A stretch of DNA of 64,000 bases from Planctomycetota bacterium (GTDB lineage: Bacteria > Planctomycetota > B15-G4): positions 1 through 64,000 of the forward strand of contig QNBX01000002.1 in assembly GCA_003644265.1 (NCBI GenBank). Direction: 5' to 3'. The notes under the pieces are model-generated. The model saw only the letters and a program-made list of their open reading frames with translations, searched no databases and had not been told where the DNA came from. Made by a program: the position numbers and the translations under genes. Positions 32,129-41,153 of the stretch are shown here, in pieces; the first letter of the stretch is position 1; every line of letters begins with the position of its first letter.

Positions 32129-35100
32129 ATGTGGGTCCCACGGCTCCAGCTCCTGTCGCTCGCGCTGCTGCTGCTCTGCGTGTCGCTGCCCGCCGCCTGC
32201 GGTCCGGACGCGATGGGCACGCGCCAACTGCAGTCCCTCTCCGGCGAGGGCTGGCAACTCTGGCTCGACGAGAGCGCCGACTGGGCGGACGAGCTGCCGC
32301 GCTTGCCGGACGTCGACCCGGCGTCCCTGCCGGTGCACGCGCCCAGCGGTGGCTGGCACGTGCCGGGCCGCGACGGGCGCAGCGTCCAGGTGCCTGGCAC
32401 GGTGGAAGGCTACACCTGGCCCGAGCGCGGCGACTACGTGGGCGTGAGCTGGTGGAGCCGCTCGATCCAGATGCCCGCGTCGGCAGCCGGACGCGTGGCG
32501 CGCCTACGCTTCGACGCCGTGCGCCTGGCGGCCGAGATCTATCTGGACGGGCGGCTGGTGGGCTACGACGCCGTGGGGGGGACGCCCTTCGTGGTGCCGC
32601 TGGGCGACGCGGCCATCCCCGGCGCCACCCAGCGCTTGGACGTGCGCATCGTCGATCCGGGCGGCAACTTCGACTGGATCGACCACAGCGCCCAGCGCTG
32701 GGGGCAGCAGACCATCCCGGCCTCGCACGGCTTCGGCGGCATCCTGGGCGACGTCTGGCTGGAGCTGGTGGACCCGCTCCACGTCGACGACATCTTCGTG
32801 CGCAACAGCGCCGAGCCCCGAACGCTTGAACTGCAGATCAAGCTGGCCGGCGCTCGGGACTACCGAGGCCCGGTCCAGCTGGAGCTGCTGCGCTGGGGAG
32901 GCGACGTGCTGCACGCCCAGGCGATCCCCGCGCCTCCTGACGGCTGGGAGCACGGGGCGCAGCTGCGGGTGAGCGTCCCCGCTGCCCAGCTGTGGTCGCC
33001 CGAGCAGCCGAGCCTGTACGAGGCGCGCGTGAGCTTGCCCGACGGCGACGCCCTGTCGGTGCGCTTCGGCTTCCGCTGGTTCGCGCCCGAGGGCCAGGGC
33101 GACGAGGCGCTGTTTCGGCTCAACGGCCGACGCGTGGTGCTGCGCTCGGCCATCTCCTGGGGCTTCTGGCCCGTGACGGGCGCGGTGCCCACGCGCGAGC
33201 TGGCTGCGGCTCAGGTTCGCAGCGCCAAGGACCTCGGGCTCAACACGCTCAACCACCACCGCAACATGGCCCATCCCTACGCCCTGGACGCCAGCGATGA
33301 GCTGGGCCTGCTGGCGCACCTGGAGCCGGGCGGCTACTGGGCGCAGGGCGGCGACGCCCGCTGCCGTGCCCTGGCGCGCGAGAAGTGGCTGCGCATGGTT
33401 CACGCCAACCGCAACCGCCCATCGGTGGTGATCCACAACATGATCAACGAGGCCAGCGAGCCGCCTTGGGAGGGCGCGCTCGAGGACCTGCTGGCCGCGC
33501 GGGCCATCGACCCCTCGCGCACGCTGACGTACACCTCGGCCTGGGCCGACGACGATGATCCGGCGCTCTCGCTGCACGCGCGGCCTCTGCCCTCGGGCCG
33601 CGACGAGCAAGGCGCTGGGCGCGAGGCTTTGGTCACGCGGGGCTGGCACGACCAGCACCGTGCGCCGGGGCCCGGCTGCTGGCGCGACTCCTTCTACAAT
33701 GGCCCCGACGACTACCGCCTGCGCAGCGAGCGACGCGACACGCTGCTCTTGCGCGGAGAGGAGGCGGCCATCGCCGGGCCGCCGCGGCTGGCCGCCATGT
33801 CTGGGTCGTACGACGCCGCCGGCGGCGACGGCTGGGACGGCGGCGCCTATCGCGCCTGGGCCGCCGGCTGGAGCGCCGACCTCTCGGCCATGGGGCTGCT
33901 GCAGCGCCTGGGCGGGCTCGATGCTGTCACGCGCTCGGCGGCCATGCCGGCCCACAACCTCCACGCCCGCAGCATCGCCCTGGCCCGCGCGGCCGACGTG
34001 CTCGACGGATACGTCATCAACGGTTGGGAGTGCGAGCCGCTGGAGAACCACTCCGGCATCGTGGACATCTGGCGCCGGCCCAAGGCCGAGCCCTCGCCCC
34101 TGAGTGCGGCCAACGCGCCCGCTCTGGTGGTCATCACGCCGCACCAGCACGTACTGCACGGCGCCCGCAGGCGGGGCGGGGGTGTGCGCGCGCCAGCCAT
34201 CGCCAAGCTCGACCTGTGGGTGGTCAACGAGCTCGACCTGCACGGTCCGCACGAGCTCACGCTGCGGGCGACCGACGTCAGCGGACGCGAGCTGTTCGCC
34301 CGCAGCTGGCCGGTCTCGCTCACGGGTGGAGAGCGCTTCGGCGAGCTGCTGGTGGCGGACGTCACTCTGCAGCTCGACCTGATCGAGGGCCGCGTGGAGC
34401 TGCTGGCCGAGCTGCACCCAGCGGGCCCGGGCGCCGCCGTGGGCCAGCGCCGTGCGGACGCCGAGCCGCTGGCCCGCGGGGTCGACCGGCTGCAGTTGGT
34501 GGACTGGCTGGGTCCGTCGCTGCGGTCGGATGGCGCCCTGCTGGGCTCGGCCCCGGTGATTGAGTCGTTCATCAAGAACGCCAAGCGCGTCGACATGCGC
34601 GCCTACGATCCGGCGGCGCCGGCTCCCGCCTGGGTGCTGGTGGCCGGCTCGGACCCCGAGCCGGCGTTCCAGCCCGGTGCCCGAGCCGCTGCTGCGACGG
34701 GCGCGGCGGCAGGGGCGGGTTCCGAATCCAGCGCGGGGCTCAGGTTCCCGGGGATCGAGACCTGGGAGCTGCGCACGGGCGAGGGCGCATGGATCCGTGG
34801 GCGCGCGGAGTTGGCCTCGTCGTTGATCTGGGGTGAGCCGAGTCTGCCCTCCCGACCGGACGGCGCCCCCGCCCAGCCCGCCGAAGCCTGGGAGCAGCGC
34901 TGGAGCGGCACGCTGCTGCCCCAACAGACCGGTCCCTACCGTTTTCATGTGCGCGCCAGCCTGGGCGCGCGTCTGCAGATCGACGGCCAGCTCGTGCTCG
35001 ACAGTGAGCACGACCGCGGGCCGCGGCGCATGACCTCGCGCAGCATCGAGCTCACGGCCGGCCAGCCCGTGCCCTTCAGCTTCTCGGTCCGGCAGGAGCA

Positions 35101-35701
35101 GCACGCGGCCGCCTACGCGCTCAGCGTCACGCCGCCCGCTGCCTCTGCGCCCTTCCGTCGCCTGGCCGCCAAGCTGCTGCGCCAGGTTGAACAGGACGGC
35201 ACCACGCTGGTGGTGCTGGATCACACGGCTGCCTGGGCGCGGCTGCTCTCCGACCTCGGCGCGCTGGACTATCAGGGCGAGTTCAGCGTGGGGCGCTACT
35301 GGATGGGGGGCGGCTATCTGGCGGCGCCGCATCCGCTGTTGTCGGGGCTGCCAGCCGAGGGAGCCCTGGGGTGGCCCTGGCAAGAGCTGGTCGCCAGCGA
35401 TCGCAGGCACAGCGGATTGCATCTCGGCGAGACCGTGCGGGACGCGGCCGACTCCGCGACCGGCGGCTCCGACGCGCACGGCCGCGGCGGACCGGGCGAC
35501 GGGGGCGCGAGCACCGTCCAGACCGTGATCGCCGTGTGGAGCGACCACCAGCCCCGTCTGGCCAGCGCGCTGGCCGAGCTGCGCTGGGGCCGGGGGCGCA
35601 TCATCCTGAGTACGCTCGACCTGATGGCGGGCCTGGATGCGCCTCCGGGCGCCGTGAGCGTGCCCCGGCGGCTGCTCTGCAACCTGCTGAACGCACGCTG
35701 A
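32129..35701 (+). CDS. glycoside hydrolase family 2-like lipoprotein with PA14 domain
   Basis: A 1190-aa secreted glycosidase. A lipoprotein signal (LALLLLCVSLPAACGPD) is followed by a GH2 sugar-binding jelly roll (about 60-210: WWSRSIQMPASAAGRVARL), an Ig-like domain (about 215-320) and a TIM barrel (about 325-650). The acid/base site is recognisable at VVIHNMINEASEPPW (Glu near 441). The nucleophile is probably in YVINGWECEPLENHSGIVD (near 637-639). Around 910-1010 a PA14 domain (RWSGTLLPQQTGPYRFHVRA, RLQIDGQLVLDSEHDRG) may bind carbohydrate. The last ~150 residues are unassigned. GH2 covers beta-galactosidase, mannosidase and glucuronidase; which one applies cannot be told. Confidence 0.82.
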   Translation: MWVPRLQLLSLALLLLCVSLPAACGPDAMGTRQLQSLSGEGWQLWLDESADWADELPRLPDVDPASLPVHAPSGGWHVPGRDGRSVQVPGTVEGYTWPERGDYVGVSWWSRSIQMPASAAGRVARLRFDAVRLAAEIYLDGRLVGYDAVGGTPFVVPLGDAAIPGATQRLDVRIVDPGGNFDWIDHSAQRWGQQTIPASHGFGGILGDVWLELVDPLHVDDIFVRNSAEPRTLELQIKLAGARDYRGPVQLELLRWGGDVLHAQAIPAPPDGWEHGAQLRVSVPAAQLWSPEQPSLYEARVSLPDGDALSVRFGFRWFAPEGQGDEALFRLNGRRVVLRSAISWGFWPVTGAVPTRELAAAQVRSAKDLGLNTLNHHRNMAHPYALDASDELGLLAHLEPGGYWAQGGDARCRALAREKWLRMVHANRNRPSVVIHNMINEASEPPWEGALEDLLAARAIDPSRTLTYTSAWADDDDPALSLHARPLPSGRDEQGAGREALVTRGWHDQHRAPGPGCWRDSFYNGPDDYRLRSERRDTLLLRGEEAAIAGPPRLAAMSGSYDAAGGDGWDGGAYRAWAAGWSADLSAMGLLQRLGGLDAVTRSAAMPAHNLHARSIALARAADVLDGYVINGWECEPLENHSGIVDIWRRPKAEPSPLSAANAPALVVITPHQHVLHGARRRGGGVRAPAIAKLDLWVVNELDLHGPHELTLRATDVSGRELFARSWPVSLTGGERFGELLVADVTLQLDLIEGRVELLAELHPAGPGAAVGQRRADAEPLARGVDRLQLVDWLGPSLRSDGALLGSAPVIESFIKNAKRVDMRAYDPAAPAPAWVLVAGSDPEPAFQPGARAAAATGAAAGAGSESSAGLRFPGIETWELRTGEGAWIRGRAELASSLIWGEPSLPSRPDGAPAQPAEAWEQRWSGTLLPQQTGPYRFHVRASLGARLQIDGQLVLDSEHDRGPRRMTSRSIELTAGQPVPFSFSVRQEQHAAAYALSVTPPAASAPFRRLAAKLLRQVEQDGTTLVVLDHTAAWARLLSDLGALDYQGEFSVGRYWMGGGYLAAPHPLLSGLPAEGALGWPWQELVASDRRHSGLHLGETVRDAADSATGGSDAHGRGGPGDGGASTVQTVIAVWSDHQPRLASALAELRWGRGRIILSTLDLMAGLDAPPGAVSVPRRLLCNLLNAR

Positions 35702-35920
35702 CCCGGCGCGTGTCGACCCTGCGCGCGGGTCGCGGGGCGCTCAGGGCGCTTGAAGCGGCATGCATGGGGCGTGCCTCCGGTCTGTGGCCTCTCAAGCGTG
35801 GCCACTTGCCCCCCGATCACAGAACCCGGTGTATTCTGATGCGAGCTTCGTCCCGAACGACTGGCTGCCACCCTCCCCAGGTGGCGCACCGTCTCTCTCC
35901 CGCTGCAACCGGAGGCACCC

Positions 35921-37654
35921 TTGGGATCATTCTCCAGGCTTCTTGCATTCATCCTCTGTTCGGCCCCGCTGTTCGCTCAAGTCGGCCCCGAGTACGTGCG
36001 CGATGGCGCGAACTGGCTGCGCCTCGAGCAGGGCACCTGGTTCCGAGTGGACGAGCAGGTGATCAGCGCACGCTTCGCCAGCCCTGTGACCGACCACGCT
36101 GGTCTGCTGGACGGTCTCCGCGGCGAGGCCGCCGGGCTCACGCTGCTGCGCACCAACCGGCTGGGCGTGTCCGACCTGGCGCTGCCCGCGGGCGCCGACC
36201 CCCTGGCCGCCGTGGCCGGCCTGCGCAGCAGCGGCAGCGTGGTCTGGGCCGAGGAGAACACCGTGGGCGTGTACACCGCCACGCCCAACGACCCGCTGTA
36301 CTCCAGCCAGTGGAGCCTGGAGAACAGCGGCCAGACCGGCGGCAGCAGCGACGCCGACGTCGACGCCGCGGCGGCTTGGGAGATCGAGGACGGGGACCCG
36401 TCCGTGATCGTGGCCGTGCTCGACAGCGGCTCCGATCACACGCACCCCGACCTCAGCGGCAACATCTGGACCAACCCAGGTGAGATCGCTGGCAACGGCC
36501 TGGACGACGACGGCAACGGCAAGATCGACGACACCATGGGTTGGGACTTTGACGGCAACGACAATGACCCCAACGGCAGCTTCTTCCACGGCACCGCGGT
36601 GGCCAGCGTGATCGGCGCCGTGGGCAACAACGGCATCCAGACGGTGGGACTGGCGGGCGGCGCGGTGGACGGTCAGGGCGTCAGCATCATGCCCTGCAAC
36701 GTCGGCAGCTTCGGGCCCATTGGCGCGGTGCTCGATGACGCCATCATCTACGCCGCCGACAACGGCGCGCGCGTCATCACCATGAGCCTGACCGTGCCCA
36801 GCAGCCAGGCCATCATAGACGCCATCGACTATGCCTGGAACACAAAGGGTGTCTTCATCGACAACGCGGCCGGCAACTCCTTCGGCGGCGCGGTGAGCTT
36901 TCCCGCCAACGTGGCTGACGTGGTGGCTGTGGCCTCGACCGACCACAACGACAACCGCAGCGGCTTCGGCGCGGTGGGTCCTGAGGTGGAGATCTCCGCG
37001 CCCGGCACCGCCATCCTCATGCTGACCCTGGGAGGCGGCACCACCGTGTCGGACGGCACGTCGTTCGCTTCTCCGCATGTGGCGGCCCTGGCGGGCCTGC
37101 TGTTCTCGGCCAACCCGGCCCTGACCAACGACCAGGTGCGCGCGGTGCTGCGCAACACGGCCGATGACGTCGCGACCCCGGGCTACGACGAGGGCACCGG
37201 TGACGGCCGGATCAACGCCGCGGCGGCCCTGGCTTCAGTGGTGGACGGCTTCGTCGCGGGTGAGGTGTTGGCCTACGGCGCCGGCTTGGCGGGAGGCAGC
37301 GGCGCGGTGCCCGTGGCGTCCACCGTCGGCGACGCCGTGCCCACCAAGGGTGATGCCGGTTTTGCGCTCCGCCTCCTTGACGCCGCGCCCAACGCGACGG
37401 CCTATACCTTGATCGGGTTTGCCCCCGCCAACCTGCCCTTCAAGGGCGGCGCGCTGCTGGTGGATGTCTTGGGGCTGTACCTGCTACACAGCACCAGCGT
37501 CAGCGCCAGCGGCCGCGCCGTGGATGCCCTGCCTGTGCCGGACAGCGACCTGGTGGTCGGGGAGTCGGTCTTCGTGCAGTGGGTCGTGGACGACGCAGGC
37601 GCGCAGGCTGGCTTCGCCATGAGCGGCGGGCTGGAGCTCGTGATCGGTTCCTGA
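35921..37654 (+). CDS. subtilisin-like serine peptidase (S8) with shared C-terminal domain
   Basis: 577 aa from TTG 35921, which has GGAGG 5 nt upstream; the TTG start fits a short signal peptide (RLLAFILCSAPLFAQ). A fervidolysin-type propeptide (~25-115) precedes the S8 domain. Triad: Asp168 (VLDSGSDHTHPDL), His223 (FFHGTAVASVIG), Ser382 (SDGTSFASPHVAAL), with oxyanion Asn320 (NAAGNSFGG). A Ca-binding-like Asp/Asn run (GLDDDGNGKIDD, DFDGNDNDPNG) is inserted after the first active-site block. From about 445 a beta-rich C-terminal domain follows (NLPFKGGALLVD, later VQWVVDDAGAQAGFAMSGG), found again in other secreted proteins of this window. Confidence 0.93.
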   Translation: MGSFSRLLAFILCSAPLFAQVGPEYVRDGANWLRLEQGTWFRVDEQVISARFASPVTDHAGLLDGLRGEAAGLTLLRTNRLGVSDLALPAGADPLAAVAGLRSSGSVVWAEENTVGVYTATPNDPLYSSQWSLENSGQTGGSSDADVDAAAAWEIEDGDPSVIVAVLDSGSDHTHPDLSGNIWTNPGEIAGNGLDDDGNGKIDDTMGWDFDGNDNDPNGSFFHGTAVASVIGAVGNNGIQTVGLAGGAVDGQGVSIMPCNVGSFGPIGAVLDDAIIYAADNGARVITMSLTVPSSQAIIDAIDYAWNTKGVFIDNAAGNSFGGAVSFPANVADVVAVASTDHNDNRSGFGAVGPEVEISAPGTAILMLTLGGGTTVSDGTSFASPHVAALAGLLFSANPALTNDQVRAVLRNTADDVATPGYDEGTGDGRINAAAALASVVDGFVAGEVLAYGAGLAGGSGAVPVASTVGDAVPTKGDAGFALRLLDAAPNATAYTLIGFAPANLPFKGGALLVDVLGLYLLHSTSVSASGRAVDALPVPDSDLVVGESVFVQWVVDDAGAQAGFAMSGGLELVIGS

Positions 37655-37664
37655 GCCGCTGCTT

Positions 37665-37702
37665 GCCGTGCCGCGTCACCCGCGCGGGTGACGCGGCACG
37701 GC
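37665..37702. terminator. bidirectional terminator-like hairpin
   Basis: A perfect 17-bp inverted repeat (GCCGTGCCGCGTCACCC with its complement) with a GCGC loop fills the 53-bp gap between the convergent subtilase and thiC genes. There is no T-run on either side, so it may work as an RNA-end or Rho-assisted hairpin rather than a classic intrinsic terminator. Confidence 0.7.
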
Positions 37703-37707
37703 GGCGC

Positions 37708-39471
37708 TCAGTTCGCTTCGGCCTGGACCTGCTGGGCCGACCGGGCGTCCGCCACGTCGCTGTGGCAGGCCGCCTGGGAGCCGGCGTCCGCGCCGACCCG
37801 GTGGGCGGTCTTGTTGGCCAGTCGGCTCAGCTCGTCGGGGCTCAGCACGCCGCGCTGCTCCAGGATGCGTCGCTGCTCCGGCGTGAGCGCGGCCGAGACC
37901 TTGGCGCCCGCCGTGGCGTTGGCGGCGCTCTTGCCGCTGGCGAACTGCTGGATCTCCTTGCTGATGCGCACCGAGCACCAGTCGTGGCCGCACATGGCGC
38001 AGAAGTCGGTGTCCACGTCCAGGTCCTCGTCGTGGAACGCGCGCGCCGTGTCGGTGTCGAAGGCCAGCTCGAAGTGGCGCTCCCAGTTGAGCGCCGCGCG
38101 GGCCTGGGTCAGCTCGTCGTCGTGGTCGCGCGTGCCCGGGATGCCGAGGGCGATGTCGGCGGCGTGGGCCGCGATGCGGTAGGCGATGCAGCCCTGCTTG
38201 ACGTCCTCCCGCTTGGGCAGCCCGAGGTGCTCCTTGGGCGTGACGTAGCAGAGCATGGAGGCGCCGTGCCAGGCGGCCTGGGTGGCGCCGATGCTGGAGG
38301 TGATGTGGTCGTAGCCCGGGAAGATGTCGGTCACCAGCGGCCCCAGCACGTAGAACGGCGCGCCGTGGCACAGCCGTCGCTGCAGCTTCATGTTCCACTC
38401 GATCTGATCGAGGGACATGTGGCCCGGGCCCTCGATCATGACCTGCACGCCGCAGCGCCAGGCCCGTTCGGTGAGGCGTCCGAGTTCCTCCAACTCGCCG
38501 ATCTGCGCGGGGTCGGAGGCGTCGCCCAGCCCCCCCGGGCGCAGGCCGTCGCCGATGGAGAAGGTCACGTCGTGACGGCGCATGACGGCGCAGATGTCTT
38601 CCCACAGCGTGTTCATGAGGTTCTGGCGCTGGTGCTCGATCATCCACTTGGCCAGCAACGAGCCGCCGCGGGAGACGATGCCGATCAGGCGCTGCTGCAC
38701 CAGCGGCAGGTGCTCCCAGAGCAGGCCGGCGTGGATCGTGAAGTAGTCCACGCCCTGCCGGGCCTGGTGCTCGAGCGTCTCCAGCACCATGGACTCGTCC
38801 AGCTCTTCGATGCTGCGCCCGATGATCATGGAGTAGATCGGCACGGTGCCGATGGGCAGGGTCGAGGCGTCGATGATGGCCTGGCGCGTGGCGTCGAGGT
38901 CGCCGCCGGTGGACAGGTCCATGACCGTGTCCGCGCCCCAGCGCTGGGCCCAGGTCAGCTTGTCGACCTCGTCCTCGCTGGATGAGGCCACCGGCGAGGC
39001 GCCCATGTTGGCGTTGACCTTGGTCTTGGACGCACGGCCGATGGCCATGGGGTCGAGGCCCTTGGCCAGGTGCTTCACGTTGGCGGGGATGACCATGCGA
39101 CCGGCGGCCAGCTCGTCACGCACCTGCTCCGGCGTGAGGTGGCCTTCGCGCTCGGCCACGCGCGTCATGCACGCAGTGATCGTGCCCTGGCGTGCGTGCT
39201 CCAGCTGCGTGACGGCCACGAAGCCTGCGGGTGCGCTCCAGCCTGCGGCCTCGCCGCGGCGGCGTTCGTCGACGCAGTCCCAGTCGGGGGGCATGAAGTC
39301 CCAGGCCGTGAGCGACGACGGCGCCGGCATGTGCGGCGTGTCCGGCGACGAGAAGCTCCAGGGAGAGCCGATGCGCGCCGGGTTGGCGAAGCTGCCTGGG
39401 TTGGTTCCCAGCCGGGTGCTGGCCGGGTTGCCGCCGTGGTTCGGCGGGCGGGTCGGCAGAATCTCGGTCAT
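37708..39471 (-). CDS. thiC: phosphomethylpyrimidine synthase ThiC
   Basis: A 587-aa radical-SAM enzyme that turns aminoimidazole ribotide into HMP phosphate for thiamine. Long-form ThiC blocks: KTKVNANMGASPVASSSEDE, ADTVMDLSTGGDLDATRQ, VPIYSMIIGRSIEEL, SIGDGLRPGGLGDASD, EGPGHMSLDQIEWNMKLQ and the C-terminal cluster motif DFCAMCGHDWCSVRISKE, whose three Cys bind the [4Fe-4S] cluster. The first ~80 residues keep the ThiC-associated N-terminal part (SLTAWDFMPPDWDCVDERRR). ATG 39471 has GGAG 7 nt upstream; GTG 39477 is a poorer choice. Upstream sits a TPP riboswitch. Confidence 0.97.
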   Translation of the reverse strand: MTEILPTRPPNHGGNPASTRLGTNPGSFANPARIGSPWSFSSPDTPHMPAPSSLTAWDFMPPDWDCVDERRRGEAAGWSAPAGFVAVTQLEHARQGTITACMTRVAEREGHLTPEQVRDELAAGRMVIPANVKHLAKGLDPMAIGRASKTKVNANMGASPVASSSEDEVDKLTWAQRWGADTVMDLSTGGDLDATRQAIIDASTLPIGTVPIYSMIIGRSIEELDESMVLETLEHQARQGVDYFTIHAGLLWEHLPLVQQRLIGIVSRGGSLLAKWMIEHQRQNLMNTLWEDICAVMRRHDVTFSIGDGLRPGGLGDASDPAQIGELEELGRLTERAWRCGVQVMIEGPGHMSLDQIEWNMKLQRRLCHGAPFYVLGPLVTDIFPGYDHITSSIGATQAAWHGASMLCYVTPKEHLGLPKREDVKQGCIAYRIAAHAADIALGIPGTRDHDDELTQARAALNWERHFELAFDTDTARAFHDEDLDVDTDFCAMCGHDWCSVRISKEIQQFASGKSAANATAGAKVSAALTPEQRRILEQRGVLSPDELSRLANKTAHRVGADAGSQAACHSDVADARSAQQVQAEAN

Positions 39472-39527
39472 GGCCACGCTCCATGGGGGAGGCTGCGGAG
39501 GCGGCGCGGGCTGCGACAGGCAGTCAA

Positions 39528-39640
39528 CGCTTCCCTACGCAGCCGGCCGGTGTGCGCGTTGCGGCGCCCGGCGTCTTCTGGTCAGGTTCGAAGGGTATGT
39601 CTCAGCCCGCCTCGCGGCTGCGGAGGCGGACACCCCTAGC
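39528..39640 (-). promoter_or_regulatory. TPP riboswitch (THI element)
   Basis: On the minus strand the leader of thiC reads GGGGTGTCC, then GGGCTGAGACATACCC, then TTCGAACCTGACC, and closes with GTAGGGAAGCG. These are the conserved THI-box sequence blocks in the right order. It ends about 57 nt before the thiC start, so binding of thiamine pyrophosphate should lower thiC expression by hiding the ribosome site or by termination. Confidence 0.93.
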
Positions 39641-39770
39641 GAACCGCAGTGTACCGATCGGAGCTGGGCGATCGGCAGGCCGCCGGGCGGGCTTCTGCTG
39701 CACGCGGGGCGCGAGAAGCGTGGGGGGGGGCGTCACCCGGCGGATCGAGCCACGGGCCCGGTGCGCGTGT

Positions 39771-40325
39771 TCAGGCCGCTTTGGCCAGGGCCTTGAGCAG
39801 CCGCTTGCGCAGCCCGTCGGCCTCGATGGCTCGCCACTGCTCCAGGATGCGCCCGTGCAACTCGGCACGCTGCCGTGCCAGGCGCAGCAGGACCAGGGCC
39901 AGGCCGGCCACCGGGATTTCGCCGGCGTCATGGGCCGCTGTCAGCGCCGCACGGGCCAGCCCGGGGTGCGCCGCCCCCGCGCCCTGAACGGACCCGAGGG
40001 TGTGCTGGAGCTGGTGCCCGTGCTCGCTCAGCAACTCCAGCAGGCCGTCGGCCCGCAGGTCGAGGTCGTGCAGCTCTCCCAGCCGGTTCTGCAGCCTCCG
40101 GAAGCGTCTGATGGCCTTGGCGGCCCGCGGCGGCAGGCAGTCCTGCCAGGCCTCGAGTTCGTAGCGCAGCCCCTTGACCGCGATGCGCAGCTCATGGTGA
40201 GCCGCCGTGGCGGCGGGGTCGGGCAGGCGCTTGGCCGCGGCCCAGACCAGACGCAGGTGCGGCGCCACCAGCGCGTGCAACTGGCTGACGAGGGGCTGCT
40301 CGGCATCGAGTGTGTGGCGGCTCAT
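39771..40325 (-). CDS. CHAD domain, C-terminal half
   Basis: A 184-aa protein that is only the second four-helix bundle of a CHAD domain. It holds the second conserved basic motif, HHELRIAVKGLRYELEAWQD, and RLQNRLGELHDLDLRADGLL. CHAD domains bind polyphosphate through such His/Arg/Lys helices. ATG 40325 overlaps the stop of the upstream half (ATGA), so the two polypeptides should be made in equal amounts and may join into one CHAD unit. Direction is opposite to the Ppx/GppA gene that follows the pair. Confidence 0.85.
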   Translation of the reverse strand: MSRHTLDAEQPLVSQLHALVAPHLRLVWAAAKRLPDPAATAAHHELRIAVKGLRYELEAWQDCLPPRAAKAIRRFRRLQNRLGELHDLDLRADGLLELLSEHGHQLQHTLGSVQGAGAAHPGLARAALTAAHDAGEIPVAGLALVLLRLARQRAELHGRILEQWRAIEADGLRKRLLKALAKAA

Positions 40326-41080
40326 GAGGCCTTGCGCGGCGGGGGCAAGAGGGGTGAGGGCGGCTGCGCAGGCTCGCGCGCGGTGGGCATTGCGGCGGGC
40401 TTGGCTGCTTGCGTCTTGCGCGCGGGTGCGGGTGCGGGTGCGGGTGCGGGTGCGGGTGCGGGTGCGGGTGCGGCCAGCGGCTGCTGCGGCGCGGGCTGGG
40501 TCCGGCGCCTCAGGTCGATGGGGCGCGTCGCGAACAGCTTGCTCAGGCGTCGCGGCCAGCCCTCCTCGTCGAAGCGGGCCACGGCCTGAGCCAACCGGGG
40601 CTGCTCGGCGTGGCGCGCCTGAGCGGCTCGGGCCCAGAGCCAGCGCAGGGCCTGCTCTTCGGCGGGAGATGCGTGTTCCAGCGCGGCGGTCAGCTGCTGC
40701 AGCTCCACGTCCAGATCGCGCGCCCGGCCGCAGCCCCGCGCCAGCTGGCGCAGGGCCCGGGTCGCCGGCGCGATGCGCTTCTTGGGCCAGAGCTGCGCCA
40801 GCCCGGAGAGCAGGCTGCGCATGCGACGGCAGGCCACCCGCAGCTGATGCAGGGCCTCGACGTCGTCGCCCCGCGCCACGGCCTGTCGTGCGCTCAGCAG
40901 CGCCGAGAGGTGCTGCAGCAGCAGCACCTGCGCGGCGCCAGCGAGCGGCCACTCAGCCTGGACAGAGGCCGTCTCCGCGGCGCGCAGGGCGGCCCCCACG
41001 CCAGCGGCCAGCGACGGCTCGGGAGCCCGCGCAGAGAGGTCGGAATTGCGGTCGGAATCACGCTCGCCCATGTCCACCAT
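40322..41080 (-). CDS. CHAD domain, N-terminal half, with (Ala-Pro)n tail
   Basis: 252 aa from ATG 41080 (ATG 41071 also possible). The first CHAD bundle carries the motif EALHQLRVACRRMRSLLSGL and the helix ARGCGRARDLDVELQQL. It ends after about 175 residues, followed by a basic linker, an (Ala-Pro) run coded by a hexanucleotide repeat, and a Pro/Lys tail. The normal second CHAD bundle is coded by the overlapping downstream gene. The stop TGA at 40322-40324 is a 1-base frame change from the next ATG, so a single frameshift or -1 slip would fuse the halves. Confidence 0.85.
   Translation of the reverse strand: MVDMGERDSDRNSDLSARAPEPSLAAGVGAALRAAETASVQAEWPLAGAAQVLLLQHLSALLSARQAVARGDDVEALHQLRVACRRMRSLLSGLAQLWPKKRIAPATRALRQLARGCGRARDLDVELQQLTAALEHASPAEEQALRWLWARAAQARHAEQPRLAQAVARFDEEGWPRRLSKLFATRPIDLRRRTQPAPQQPLAAPAPAPAPAPAPAPAPARKTQAAKPAAMPTAREPAQPPSPLLPPPRKAS
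40422..40473. repeat. (GCGGGT)n microsatellite, about 8.7 units
   Basis: Fifty-two bases of perfect hexanucleotide repeat inside the CHAD N-half gene, read on the minus strand as alternating Ala-Pro codons. Unit changes keep the frame, so copy-number variation would lengthen or shorten the linker without breaking the protein. Confidence 0.95.
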
Positions 41081-41153
41081 GTCGTAGCACAATCTCCCCG
41101 ATCCGGCAGCCCGGCCGGCTCACTCGCCCCTCCCCCCCTGCCAGGAGACGTCG

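Noticed and set aside
32504..35548. 1014-codon minus-strand open frame opposite the GH2-like gene
   Set aside because: His/Arg/Gln-rich, no domain; it is the GC-driven shadow of a gene with clear GH2 motifs on the other strand.
40422..40473. CRISPR-like tandem repeat
   Set aside because: Six-base units with no spacers; it codes for Ala-Pro inside a gene.
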